The position numbers and the translations under genes are program-made. A stretch of DNA of 20,309 nt from an uncultured Lachnospiraceae bacterium (GTDB taxonomy: Bacteria; Bacillota; Clostridia; Lachnospirales; Lachnospiraceae). Positions 1 to 9,287 of the stretch are shown here, piece by piece. The stretch is taken from assembly GCA_959022495.1 (NCBI GenBank), contig CAUEYX010000048.1:1-20309 (forward strand). Reading direction: 5' to 3'. The notes under the pieces are model-generated. The model ran no database searches, was not told the DNA's origin, and saw only the letters and a list, made by a program, of their open reading frames with translations. Within the stretch, counting starts at the first letter, position 1, and each line of letters opens with the position of its first letter.

Positions 1-472
1 CTGGAGCTGACAGAACTGATCGATCTGAGTAAGTACGTGGAGGCCGGACAGGCAGAGTACCTGGCCGCGAAGGAAGCCGCTGAGGCAGTGATGGCGGACG
101 GCGACGCGATGCAGGCTGAGACGGACGAGGCGTGGAGCCGGCTGGTTGAAGCTATGGAGGCCCTCAGGCTGAAAGCGGATAAATCCGTACTTCAGGATCT
201 GATCAGCCAGATGGAAGGCCTGGACCTGAGCGGATATACGGAAGAGAGTGTGACCATGTTCCGCGCGGCGCTGGCATCGGCGAACAGCATCTTTATGGAT
301 GAGACATTGTCCGTGGATGAGCAGGCCAAGGTGGACGAGGCAGTGATCGCGCTTCAGGCAGCGTATGACGGTCTCATGAAAGCCCAGGGAGGCGGAACGG
401 AGACTCCGGGCGGCGATACGGATGATCCGCAGAACCCGGGAGGAAGTGACACAGATGATCCACAGACTCCGG
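1..472 (+). repeat. Direct repeat copy A: FIVAR/linker cassette
   Basis: Bases 1-472 align without gaps to 8547-9018 (constant offset 8546). I hand-counted about 36 mismatches, roughly 92% identity. Bases 1-65 and about 381-455 are identical between copies. Many differences are synonymous, notably all of those between 61 and 120. Both copies encode the same FIVAR repeats and the start of the acidic linker in the same frame. Copy A starts at the window edge, so the repeat probably extends further left. Confidence 0.9.
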
Positions 473-678
473 ATGGAGACAGCCAGAGTGGGGATCAGCA
501 GACAGCCGGAGGCTCGGACAGCGGCGCGCAGGGCAGCACAACAGCGGGACAGGCGCAGAAGACGGGCAGCGGAGCTGTTCAGACCGGAGATGATGCTTCG
601 GCCGCGGCGGCAGGCATGATCCTTCTCCTTTCAGTTGGAGCAATTCTGCTTGTAGTGAGAAAAAGAGTGAGACTCTAA
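1..678 (+). CDS. Partial cell-wall-anchored protein: FIVAR repeats and sortase signal (C-terminal end only)
   Basis: The reading frame is open from base 1 to the stop at 676-678, giving 225 residues of a protein that begins outside the window. What is visible is about one and a half FIVAR-type three-helix repeats (residues 1-127), then a low-complexity linker rich in Gly, Thr, Asp, Gln and Ser (about 128-192). A sorting signal follows: VQTGD at 193-197, a hydrophobic segment, and a basic tail ending RKRVRL. The catalytic or binding part is missing, so the function cannot be read. Its first 472 bases are about 92% identical to the 3' part of the GH29-GH20 gene at 1020-9236, so the missing part is probably another large secreted glycosidase of the same locus (inference). 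An internal GTG at 37 is in frame but is not the true start, because the FIVAR repeat runs through it. Confidence 0.85.
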   Translation: MELTELIDLSKYVEAGQAEYLAAKEAAEAVMADGDAMQAETDEAWSRLVEAMEALRLKADKSVLQDLISQMEGLDLSGYTEESVTMFRAALASANSIFMDETLSVDEQAKVDEAVIALQAAYDGLMKAQGGGTETPGGDTDDPQNPGGSDTDDPQTPDGDSQSGDQQTAGGSDSGAQGSTTAGQAQKTGSGAVQTGDDASAAAAGMILLLSVGAILLVVRKRVRL

Positions 679-722
679 AAAATAGGAAGATAGGGTTGTA
701 AAGCCAAAATACAAAAATAGGG

Positions 723-756
723 AAGGGCAGCGTAGTCAATGCGCTGTCCTTTTCTT
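723..756 (+). terminator. Rho-independent terminator after the first gene
   Basis: Arms 723-732 (AAGGGCAGCG) and 742-751 (CGCTGTCCTT) pair over 10 bases with one G-U, around a 9-base loop. The T-rich run TTTTCTT at 750-756 follows directly. It lies 45 bases after the stop of the first CDS and separates it from the GH29-GH20 gene. Confidence 0.8.
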
Positions 757-808
757 ATGGCGTCTTTATCTTCCGCATTCCTTCATTTGGAAAGCTTACA
801 TCAGGAAG

Positions 809-837
809 TTGTAAGGCATTAAAGAAAAGAATATACA
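809..837 (+). promoter_or_regulatory. Possible additional sigma-A promoter upstream of the GH29-GH20 gene
   Basis: TTGTAA at 809-814 and TATACA at 832-837 are separated by 17 bases, a fair match to the housekeeping consensus. It would start transcription near 844, just before the palindrome at 861-886, so a factor bound there could block it. This is sequence match only. The TATAAT at 920 is the alternative promoter. Confidence 0.25.
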
Positions 838-860
838 GTCTTGTATTGGAATTATAAAAA

Positions 861-886
861 ACGACATGAACCGTATAAACATGTCG
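861..886 (+). promoter_or_regulatory. Palindromic operator candidate for the GH29-GH20 gene
   Basis: CGACATG (862-868) and CATGTCG (880-886) form a perfect 7-base inverted repeat with an 11-base spacer. The 12-mer AAAAAACGACAT (856-867) recurs exactly at 18659-18670 before the GH29 gene on the right. Measured from the A of ACGACAT, the site is 59 bases before the -10 hexamer at 920. The matching distances are 57 and 58 before the other two glycosidase genes. The binding protein is inferred to be one of the AraC regulators at 16790-18544. Confidence 0.55.
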
Positions 887-919
887 GAATAAGATTAGAT
901 GTCATAGTTCGGCTTTGAG

Positions 920-925
920 TATAAT
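920..925 (+). promoter_or_regulatory. -10 element (TATAAT) for the GH29-GH20 gene
   Basis: A consensus TATAAT with no recognisable -35 at 16-18 bases upstream, as expected of an activator-dependent promoter. It predicts a leader of about 88 bases before the ATG at 1020. A perfect AAGGAGG lies in this leader at 954-960 without any usable start codon behind it. Confidence 0.5.
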
Positions 926-1019
926 GTATATAAAAGGCAGGAAATATCGAAAAAAGGAGGCGGATTATACAAAGAATAAATTTCTGTTCTGCGAAATCTA
1001 TGGAGAAAGAGAGAAAAAT

Positions 1020-4000
1020 ATGAGAAAGAGGTGTATCAGATTGGCACCTGCGGCAATTGCCGCAACGGCTGGACTGTGCCTGGCGGCAGCAATGTTGTCG
1101 GGCGGCAGTACAGTACAAGCGGCGGAGCTTCCGGATTCTGTAATCATCCAGGCACAGGAGGGGACGATCCGTTCCGCAGGTGCCGGGGAGAATACGGACG
1201 GACCGGACGGGAATGCTGTGGGTGGAAATTTTCAGGCAGGGGACAGTATTGTCTATGAGGATATTGATTTTGATAAGGCATGGAATACCTGCCTGGTTGA
1301 GATTGCGGCGTCAGCCGAATCAGACGGGAAAACAGTGGAGCTCCATCTGGACAGCGGGGACGGCACGCTGATCGGGACAGTGGAGATTGACGCCACAGGT
1401 GACATGACGCTGTTCGGGGACCATTACGCGGAGCTTGAGAGTGTAGAGGGAACACATGACCTCTGCCTGGTGTTCCCACAGGACACAGAGGCGAATCTGG
1501 ATTTCTTCTCTCTGTCTGCCTATAACGGTGAAGAGACAGAAGAGGAGAAGGCGGATCGGCTCCAGTGGTTCCGGGACGCGAAATTCGGACAGTTTATCCA
1601 TTTTGGCGCGTATTCCTACGCGGAGGGAGAGTATGAGGGAAGACGCCCCAACGGAGGCGCTGAGTGGATCATGAAACTGCTCCAGATTCCAAAAGCGGAC
1701 TACGCGGAAGACATCGCGAAGAACTTTAACCCGAAAGAATTTGACGCGCAGGAATATGTTGACCTCGCAAAAGAGACGGGGCAGAAGTACCTTGTATTTA
1801 CGACCCGCCACCACGAAGGCTTCAGCATGTTCGAGACAGAGATTAATGAGTTCAAGGATTATCAGCTCTCTACATATGGGGATTACGATGGGGAAGACCC
1901 GGTAAAAGCGCTGTCAGACGCCTGCCATGAGGCGGGAATTGCCTTTGGTACTTACTACAGCCTGCCGGACTGGCATGATAAATCCCAGGATAATTATGAT
2001 TCTGTCATGCATGAAGAGATGAAGGCGGACTATATCCAGAGGCTGAAAGGACAGATCCGGGAACTGATCGAGAAGTATGACCCGGACATTCTGTGGTTTG
2101 ACGGCAACTGGATGAGCTGGTGGACGGATGAAGACGCGGTGAGCATGTATGAGTATACCCGTACCTTAAAACCGTCGATCATTACCAATAACCGTGTGGG
2201 GACAAAGAGCATTATGCGGGGTGATTATGGGACGCCTGAGCAGTCGATTCCCGCCACGGGATTTGATTACGCGTGGGAGAGCTGCATGACCTTGAACGGT
2301 ACATGGGGCTATAAATATTATGATACAAACTGGAAGAGCGCGGATACGGTGATCACCAATCTGGTGGATATCGCCTCGAAAGGCGGGAACTATCTGCTCA
2401 ATATCGGCCCGGACGCGGACGGGAATATCCCGGAGGCGACAACGGAAATATTTAAAGAAGTGGGTCAGTGGACGAGCATATACGGAGACAGCATCTATGG
2501 CGCTTCCAACACCTGCTATGAGGAACTTCCCTCCAATGTGAAGGCAACGACAAAAGAGGGGAAAGTATATCTGCATCTTCTGGACTATAAAGGAGGCACC
2601 CTTCTGACCCTTCCGAAACTGAAAAATGAAATTCAGTCCGTCAAAGTCATGGGAACGGATACGAAGGTGGAGTATGATCTGCTGAAGGCTCAGATGGTGC
2701 TGCATCTGCCGGATATAGAGGGCAGTGAATATGACACTGTCATTGAGATGGATGTGACCGGTGTGCCGGAAGCGGAAGGTTCGATTTATCCCAATATTGC
2801 GGCAGAAGCGTCTGACGTGATCGCGGATAATATCTACAATTCTTCCTACAGCGGCTGGAAAGCCATTGACGGGGATGCCAGCACCCGCTGGGCGACCAAA
2901 AACGGTACCTCAGAGGAGACGCTGACCCTTGTATTTGACGAACCGGTGACCGTGAATCAGTCTGTGATGACTGTATACGGCGGCACGAATAATAGCATTA
3001 CAAAATACCGAATTGAATATCTGGATGAAGACGGCGTTTGGCAGAACGCGTATGTGAGTGATACACTGAACAAACAGACATCCACCACAAAAGTGGAGGC
3101 GGTATTTGATGAAGCGGTTACGTCCACCCAGATCCGGCTCCATATATTAGAGGCGCAGAATCCCTCTGTCTGGGAGTTTGAATTATACAATAAGGAAAAC
3201 TACGAGATCGCGATCACAGCGCCCGGAGCTTCCCAGATCGTGAGCGAAGTACCTTTCACAGTCAGCGGGACAGCAGACGGCGGAGAGAAAGTGAAGCTGA
3301 CGGTAAGAGGAGACGGATTTGAACCCCGTGAATATGAGACTGAAGTGGCGGAAGATGGGACCTGGTCCTGCCAGATCAGCCTGGAAGAAGGCTGGGTGCT
3401 GGGGACGGTGGACGCGGCGCTGATTGACGCGGACGGAGAGACCGTGGCGGTGACAGACTGTACACCGCACGTGCGCAATCTGGGTCCGAATTTGGTGAGC
3501 GCAGCGCAGATGAACCGTTCCTCCGCGTATGTGGGCTCGCAGAGTTATGACGCCGGCCGGGCAGCGGACAGCGACCTGTCTACCCGCTGGGCGCCGCTGG
3601 ATAATGACGCGGCTCCATGGCTGGAAGCGGATTTCGGCGCAGAGAAGACATTTGATACGGTCATCCTGAGTGAGTGGATGGATGGCAGCGCATACCGCTG
3701 CACAGGGTACAATATCCAGTACTCTCTTGACGGAAATGATTGGAGCACCTTCTGTGAAGGGACGTCCATCGGTGAGGAGAGCATCATCACCGGAGACGCG
3801 GTGAGCGCGAGGTACGTGCGCGTGAACCTGACGGGTTCCGCCAAGGCCGCGCCGGCAAGTCTCTATGAATTCGAAGTTTACGCGGCAGAGGCGGATCAGG
3901 AGCCGGAGGAGGACGTGTCAATCGAAGGGCTGGACAGCCTGTATGGATTTAATGAAGGGGCCGTCTCCTATCCCAAGGCAGGCAGGGAGGACCTGGCGAA

Positions 4001-7000
4001 AGGGAAGACGGTGATTGTATCCAGTGAACATAACGCGAACTTAACATGGAACAAGATCACGGACGGTAATGCCTACGCGTCTGGAAGCGGGACAGATACC
4101 AGCCGCTGGGCGCCCCGCGGGTATGGACAGAATGACCTGCTGGAAGGGTACGGTTCCGACAGACAGGCAAAAGGCGATACGCACATGTGGGAGTTCGCGG
4201 CTGTGGACCTGGGCGAAGTAATGACCCTGGACGAGATTGACATCTATTTCGCGGAACTGCCCGGCTCCTACCGGGTATACCTGTGGGATGGAGAGAACCC
4301 GGTGAACCCGGATGGGACGGCATTTACCGGGGAGATTAACGGAACATATACAGAGAAGCTGAACATCACGAGCAATACGGCGACAGCGAGATATAAGGAT
4401 ACATTTTTCCATCAGTTCCTCCCGGAGAGTTTCCGGATAACAGAGGAGCAGACGGCAGCAGGAAAAACATTTGAAAACGCGGAGGGCTTCCGGCTGATCC
4501 GGGAATTTTCCTACGAACTGACAAGTACGGCCAATACACAGAAAGCGGATGTCATTCAGCTGGCAGAGCCTGTGGAGGCAAGATATATTATCTATGAGCA
4601 GACGGGAACCCACAACAGCCTGGGAGTATTTGCCGGGTCTATCCGCGGCCTGGCGGCATACGCGCCCCAGAGCGGCGATGCCATCAGCGTTGTGTCCCCG
4701 GCAGGAAATTCCAACAAGCTGCTGGACCTTGAGGAAGATGGTACCTTTACGATCTATGGAACCTATTCTTCGGAAAAGAAAGGAAGCCTTGATCTGGAGG
4801 TTACGGCGGAAGGACCGGATTTTTACAGTGGAGAGAGTACAGAAGTTACGGCGGATGTGTCAGACATCCAGTTCAGCGATGACGGAACATGGACCGCGAA
4901 AGTACATGCTGTCAAGATCTACGGAAACATGACACTGAACACATTTCTGATGAGGGATGGGGAGAGTGTGGCAGAGGCATCGGTGTCAAATCTGATTTAC
5001 CGCGGGGCGTACAACCTCGCGCGGTCAGAGGGCGCGAAGCCGATCACGGTGGGGTCCCATCCGAGCTATCCCGCCAGCCGGCTGACAGACGGAGTATTCG
5101 CGCCACAGGATAATAATACCCGATGGTCTGTCACCACGTCGGATAAGGTGGACGGGGAGTCCGCGGCGAATGTATGGCTGGGCGTCGATCTGGGCGCGGA
5201 CAAGACGTTTGACCGGATCGTTCTCACAGAATGGCAGAGCCGTACATCCGGATTTGTGATTGAGTACGCGAAAGACGGAGAGATCGAAGATCCGGACAAT
5301 AACCTGACCTTAAACGCGGAAGGATGGACCACGGTTAAGACGGGCAGCACCATCGGCACTGAGAAAGTGATCGATTTTTCCGAGGCGGTCACAGCCCGCT
5401 ATGTGCGGGTGCGCACGACAGAATATTCGTCAGTACAGCCCGGTTTCACAGAGATCGAAGTGTACAAGGCAGACAACCCTGTGATTGACGCGGACGCGCT
5501 GGGGGCGCCCAAGCTCCCGGATGGAGACAGCGGCGTGGTGAATCTTCCAGAGATCGGAAACGGGACTGTGAAGCTCTACGGCTCCGATAATAAACAGATC
5601 ATTGACATGAAAGGCAATTTCTATCGTCCGCTTGTGGATATGTCTGTCAATGTGATGTATGAGGCGGAGATTACAGAGAGTGGAAGAGTCAGCTATAGTG
5701 AAAAAGATACCACAGTCAAAGTACCGGGAAGATACGAGGACAGCGGTGTAAACCCGGCACCCCAGGTCGTTCCCGCGATCCGTGAATGGTATGGGTCTGA
5801 AACGGGCGGAGACTTTATTTTGAAAGACGGGGCGAAGATCGCGGTGAGCGGCGGAGCTCCGGCAATATCAGCCGCGGTAAAGACGAAAAGCTTCTTCGCG
5901 GATATGCTCGGATTTACCCTTGTGGATGACACAGCGGCGGGCGAGGGCGGCATTGAGATGATCTATGATAACAGCCTTCTGGCAGAATTGGGAGAAGAGG
6001 GATATTATCTTACGATCGATGATAAGATCACGATCCGTGCCGGCTCGGAAACCGGGCTGATGTACGGCGGTGTCACAGCCGCGCAGATCTTTTACGCGTC
6101 GGACGACAACCGCACAGCGCCGAGAGGCGAGGCGCGCGATTATCCGAAGTACGAAGTGCGCGGCGGCATGATCGATGTAGGCCGTACGTATTTCCCGCTG
6201 GATTATCTGGAGGAAGTGGGACGTTATATGGCGTGGTATAAGCTGAACACGCTTCAGGTACATTTAAGCGACGGATGGGATAACACGGGATATGCCGCGT
6301 TCCGTCTGGAGTGCGATACGTATCCTCTTATAAAATATAGTGGAAACGCAGGCAGCCCGGGAGGGGAGAACGAGGGGTACTATACGAAAGACGAGTACCG
6401 CCAGTTCCAGAAAAATCTGCTGCAGTACGGTGTGGAAGTCATTAATGAGATTGATACGCCGGCGCATTCCATGATTTTCGGACGGCTCACTGAGGAAGAG
6501 GGACGGCCGCCCATGAGAACCGCGGCCCACATGAATGTGGATACAGAAGAGAACAGGGCAGAGGTAGAAGAATTTGTCTTGAATCTGATCGAAGAGTATA
6601 CCACAGGCAGCGACCCGGTATTCATCAACGGGACCGTATCCTTCGGCGGGGACGAGTACAGCGGAAGCGCGGACGCCCTTGCGGAATACAGCATGGATAT
6701 GATCGAGAGGCTGCGTGAAAGAGGGCTGAACGTGCGCATGTGGAGTTCAGGTTCTACACTGAGCAGCTGCGTGGATACTGAGCTGATCCGTGATCCCAAT
6801 GTCCTGATCAATATCTGGCATCCGGCAGAACTCGCGTCCGGCGGCGGTGTGAAAGCCGCTTACGAGAGAGGATACAATGTGATCAACACCTGTAATTTCC
6901 TCTATATTGACCCGGCGAATTATAACGGATATCCGGACCGCTACGGCGGAGTGTACTATCAGGACAGCGCGAACCCGTCCGACTATACATTTGAACACAT

Positions 7001-9236
7001 CTATGACGTATTTAACGTAAATAATACTTACACCCCGCGGAGGGGGAACGCCGGATCTGCTCTGATGCCGCTTGCGCATCCGCAGACAAAGGGCGCGCAG
7101 TTTGTGCTCTGGAATGACATCGCGTCCTATAATGGAGGTCTGTCGGAGTTTGATTTGTTCGACCGGTTCCGTGAAGGGGTGATGATGGCATCTGAGAAGA
7201 CATGGTACGGCGAACAGACGGAAGGACAGACATGGGAGACCTTCGAGGAACGCATTGACAAACAGTGGGACCGCGCGGCGGGAACCAACCCCGCGCGCTT
7301 TGTGGAGAGCATCGGGGATATTGTGGCGCAGTATGATTTCAACGACACGGACAATACCCTTGCGGATGGTTCCGGAAATGGGTATGACGCGGAAGTGACC
7401 GGAGCTTATGAAGAAGACGCTTCCGGCATCCGGCTGACCGGTGAGGACACGGGCATAAGCCTGCCCTTTGATTCCATCGGGTTCCCGTATTCCGTGAATA
7501 TCAAAGCAAAGCTTGTGGATGTGCCGGAGAATACCATTCTCTTTGACGGTGAGGACGGCACCCTTTACGCCAACTTTAACGGTACGGGCAATCTGGGCTA
7601 TGTCCGCGGTGAGTATGGACTGGAATATCACTTTGAATATAAGGATCTGACCACAACCATTGTGGGAACAGAGACACAGCCCATTACGTTGGAAGAGCCT
7701 CTTGTGGAAGACGTGCCGGAGAATCTGATCAAGGCGGATGAATGGTTCGACCTGACACTTGTGACGGAACAGACGTACCCGGTTCACAGCAATACAAGCG
7801 CACAGTTCCGCGGCGTTCAGAGCTGGACAAATGTGGCGCTCTATGTGAACGGTGAGCGGATTGTCGGCAGGGCGGCAAACGTATGGATCAACAATGGAAA
7901 GAAATTTATCAATTCCGGAAGCGTGGGTAAGAGGAGCAATACACAGTATGACTCCACATCCTTCGTGCTTCCGACAGAGACCATCCTTCCGCAGGATGGG
8001 GCTGTAGTAAACAGCCTTTCCATCTATAACCGCAATTTGACAGAGGATGAAGTAAAAGCGCTGTATGAGAAGAATGTTCTGGTTGAGTTTGAATCCAATG
8101 GCGGTTCTGTTGTCAAGTCGCTTCAGCCGGGAATCGGACAGACATTCAGCGCGCCGGAGACCCCGGTAAGAGAAGGATATAACTTCGCAGGCTGGTATAA
8201 AGATCAGGAATTAAGCCGGCAGTGGGATTTTGCCGCGGATACAGTCAGCGGCGATACCATCCTCTACGCGAAGTGGGAGGAAGAAGAAGAACCGTCTGAA
8301 CCGGTGAGCAAGAAGACGCTGGAGTATTTCCTGAACCAGGCGAAAGGCTATGTGGAAGACGGAACCGTCAGCGGGCTGGTCGAATCCGTTCAGCAGCTGT
8401 TCACAGACGCCATCGTAAAAGGCGAGGCGGTGATGGCAGATGAAGACGCCACCAGAGAGGAAGTGCTGGACGCGGCAGAGGATCTGATGCTTGCCATCCA
8501 CGCACTGAACATGAAGGCAGCGGACAAGACGGACCTTGAGATGGCGCTGGAGCTGACAGAACTGATCGATCTGAGTAAGTACGTGGAGGCCGGACAGGCA
8601 GAGTACCTGGCTGCCAAGGAGGCGGCAGAGGCTGTGATGGCAGACGGCGACGCGATGCAGGCCGAGACGGATGCGGCGTGGAGCAGGCTGGCTGAAGCCA
8701 TGAATGCTCTCAGGCTGAAAGCGGACAAATCCGTACTTCAGGATCTGATCAGCCAGATGGAAGACCTGGACCTGAGCGGATATACGGAAGCGAGTGTGAC
8801 CGTGTTCCGCGCGGCGCTGGCATCAGCCAACAGCATCTTTATAGATGAGACATTGTCCGTGAATGAACAGGCCAAGGTGGACGAGGCAGTGAACGCGCTT
8901 CAGGCAGCATACGATGGGCTTGCGAAAGCCCAGGGAGGCGGAACGGAGACTCCGGGCGGCGATACGGATGATCCGCAGAACCCGGGAGGAAGTGACACAG
9001 ACGATCCGCAGACTCCGGGAGGCAGTGATTCGGATAATCCGCAGAATGCTGGCGGGGACAGCCAGAATGGAGACAGTCAGAGCGGAAAACATCAGACCGC
9101 CGGAGAAAAGGACAGTGCACAGGACGGCGGAGCCGTTCAGACCGGAGATTATGCTCCGATCGCGCCGGCAGTTCTGCTGCTTGTCCTCTCAGCCGGAGCG
9201 ATTCTGATCGCGGCAAGAAAAAGAGTGGGGCGATAA
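1020..9236 (+). CDS. Giant wall-anchored bifunctional glycosidase: GH29 alpha-L-fucosidase fused to GH20 beta-N-acetylhexosaminidase/lacto-N-biosidase-like
   Basis: 2738 residues. A signal peptide (MRKRCIRLAP..., about 1-35) is followed by a CBM6-like module (35-170). The GH29 domain spans about 179-580: HFG and HHEGF motifs, nucleophile Asp361 in LWFDG, likely acid/base Glu407 in TPEQ. Next come a CBM32 (590-725), an Ig-like domain, a second CBM32 (821-957), a long discoidin-like region (992-1216), another Ig-like domain, and a CBM32 (1332-1485). The GH20 part has its N-terminal domain at about 1579-1700 and a barrel at 1708-2063 with the catalytic pair Asp1878-Glu1879 in FGGDE. A LamG-like domain (2100-2350), a Listeria-Bacteroides/InlB-type repeat (2353-2420), three FIVAR repeats and the sortase signal VQTGD (2706-2710) complete it. 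The likely role is stepwise removal of fucose and then N-acetylhexosamine (or lacto-N-biose) from host glycans at the cell surface. The ATG at 1020 starts a proper signal peptide. The frame stays open upstream to a TTG at 915, but that overlaps the -10 box. GH20 specificity cannot be settled from sequence. Confidence 0.93.
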   Translation: MRKRCIRLAPAAIAATAGLCLAAAMLSGGSTVQAAELPDSVIIQAQEGTIRSAGAGENTDGPDGNAVGGNFQAGDSIVYEDIDFDKAWNTCLVEIAASAESDGKTVELHLDSGDGTLIGTVEIDATGDMTLFGDHYAELESVEGTHDLCLVFPQDTEANLDFFSLSAYNGEETEEEKADRLQWFRDAKFGQFIHFGAYSYAEGEYEGRRPNGGAEWIMKLLQIPKADYAEDIAKNFNPKEFDAQEYVDLAKETGQKYLVFTTRHHEGFSMFETEINEFKDYQLSTYGDYDGEDPVKALSDACHEAGIAFGTYYSLPDWHDKSQDNYDSVMHEEMKADYIQRLKGQIRELIEKYDPDILWFDGNWMSWWTDEDAVSMYEYTRTLKPSIITNNRVGTKSIMRGDYGTPEQSIPATGFDYAWESCMTLNGTWGYKYYDTNWKSADTVITNLVDIASKGGNYLLNIGPDADGNIPEATTEIFKEVGQWTSIYGDSIYGASNTCYEELPSNVKATTKEGKVYLHLLDYKGGTLLTLPKLKNEIQSVKVMGTDTKVEYDLLKAQMVLHLPDIEGSEYDTVIEMDVTGVPEAEGSIYPNIAAEASDVIADNIYNSSYSGWKAIDGDASTRWATKNGTSEETLTLVFDEPVTVNQSVMTVYGGTNNSITKYRIEYLDEDGVWQNAYVSDTLNKQTSTTKVEAVFDEAVTSTQIRLHILEAQNPSVWEFELYNKENYEIAITAPGASQIVSEVPFTVSGTADGGEKVKLTVRGDGFEPREYETEVAEDGTWSCQISLEEGWVLGTVDAALIDADGETVAVTDCTPHVRNLGPNLVSAAQMNRSSAYVGSQSYDAGRAADSDLSTRWAPLDNDAAPWLEADFGAEKTFDTVILSEWMDGSAYRCTGYNIQYSLDGNDWSTFCEGTSIGEESIITGDAVSARYVRVNLTGSAKAAPASLYEFEVYAAEADQEPEEDVSIEGLDSLYGFNEGAVSYPKAGREDLAKGKTVIVSSEHNANLTWNKITDGNAYASGSGTDTSRWAPRGYGQNDLLEGYGSDRQAKGDTHMWEFAAVDLGEVMTLDEIDIYFAELPGSYRVYLWDGENPVNPDGTAFTGEINGTYTEKLNITSNTATARYKDTFFHQFLPESFRITEEQTAAGKTFENAEGFRLIREFSYELTSTANTQKADVIQLAEPVEARYIIYEQTGTHNSLGVFAGSIRGLAAYAPQSGDAISVVSPAGNSNKLLDLEEDGTFTIYGTYSSEKKGSLDLEVTAEGPDFYSGESTEVTADVSDIQFSDDGTWTAKVHAVKIYGNMTLNTFLMRDGESVAEASVSNLIYRGAYNLARSEGAKPITVGSHPSYPASRLTDGVFAPQDNNTRWSVTTSDKVDGESAANVWLGVDLGADKTFDRIVLTEWQSRTSGFVIEYAKDGEIEDPDNNLTLNAEGWTTVKTGSTIGTEKVIDFSEAVTARYVRVRTTEYSSVQPGFTEIEVYKADNPVIDADALGAPKLPDGDSGVVNLPEIGNGTVKLYGSDNKQIIDMKGNFYRPLVDMSVNVMYEAEITESGRVSYSEKDTTVKVPGRYEDSGVNPAPQVVPAIREWYGSETGGDFILKDGAKIAVSGGAPAISAAVKTKSFFADMLGFTLVDDTAAGEGGIEMIYDNSLLAELGEEGYYLTIDDKITIRAGSETGLMYGGVTAAQIFYASDDNRTAPRGEARDYPKYEVRGGMIDVGRTYFPLDYLEEVGRYMAWYKLNTLQVHLSDGWDNTGYAAFRLECDTYPLIKYSGNAGSPGGENEGYYTKDEYRQFQKNLLQYGVEVINEIDTPAHSMIFGRLTEEEGRPPMRTAAHMNVDTEENRAEVEEFVLNLIEEYTTGSDPVFINGTVSFGGDEYSGSADALAEYSMDMIERLRERGLNVRMWSSGSTLSSCVDTELIRDPNVLINIWHPAELASGGGVKAAYERGYNVINTCNFLYIDPANYNGYPDRYGGVYYQDSANPSDYTFEHIYDVFNVNNTYTPRRGNAGSALMPLAHPQTKGAQFVLWNDIASYNGGLSEFDLFDRFREGVMMASEKTWYGEQTEGQTWETFEERIDKQWDRAAGTNPARFVESIGDIVAQYDFNDTDNTLADGSGNGYDAEVTGAYEEDASGIRLTGEDTGISLPFDSIGFPYSVNIKAKLVDVPENTILFDGEDGTLYANFNGTGNLGYVRGEYGLEYHFEYKDLTTTIVGTETQPITLEEPLVEDVPENLIKADEWFDLTLVTEQTYPVHSNTSAQFRGVQSWTNVALYVNGERIVGRAANVWINNGKKFINSGSVGKRSNTQYDSTSFVLPTETILPQDGAVVNSLSIYNRNLTEDEVKALYEKNVLVEFESNGGSVVKSLQPGIGQTFSAPETPVREGYNFAGWYKDQELSRQWDFAADTVSGDTILYAKWEEEEEPSEPVSKKTLEYFLNQAKGYVEDGTVSGLVESVQQLFTDAIVKGEAVMADEDATREEVLDAAEDLMLAIHALNMKAADKTDLEMALELTELIDLSKYVEAGQAEYLAAKEAAEAVMADGDAMQAETDAAWSRLAEAMNALRLKADKSVLQDLISQMEDLDLSGYTEASVTVFRAALASANSIFIDETLSVNEQAKVDEAVNALQAAYDGLAKAQGGGTETPGGDTDDPQNPGGSDTDDPQTPGGSDSDNPQNAGGDSQNGDSQSGKHQTAGEKDSAQDGGAVQTGDYAPIAPAVLLLVLSAGAILIAARKRVGR
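8547..9018 (+). repeat. Direct repeat copy B: FIVAR/linker cassette inside the GH29-GH20 gene
   Basis: Partner of 1-472, gap-free and about 92% identical by hand count. The copies diverge after the shared linker start: copy B has a longer Asn/Asp/Gly-rich linker and a different membrane segment. A more diverged version of the same module lies in the GH95 gene (about 15780-16400), recognisable in DNA by short shared runs such as GCGGACAAGACGGA. Confidence 0.9.
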
Positions 9237-9287
9237 GAGTGTAGTAAGACGGGCTGATAGAGTCTGAATATAGGAATATTGAGAAGA

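Noticed and set aside
915..1019. In-frame upstream extension of the GH29-GH20 gene from a TTG at 915
   Set aside because: It overlaps the TATAAT at 920 and would put a charged 35-residue stretch before a normal signal peptide that starts at the ATG at 1020.
1000..1023. Seven-codon reading frame overlapping the GH29-GH20 start (ATGA overlap)
   Set aside because: The AAGGAGG upstream is about 40 bases away, too far to drive it, and such a short frame is expected by chance.
6747..7787. 346-residue reading frame on the minus strand inside the GH20 region, and a similar one at 14212-15174
   Set aside because: Both lie opposite well-supported domains, have no recognisable protein features and arise from the GC-biased codon use of the true strand.
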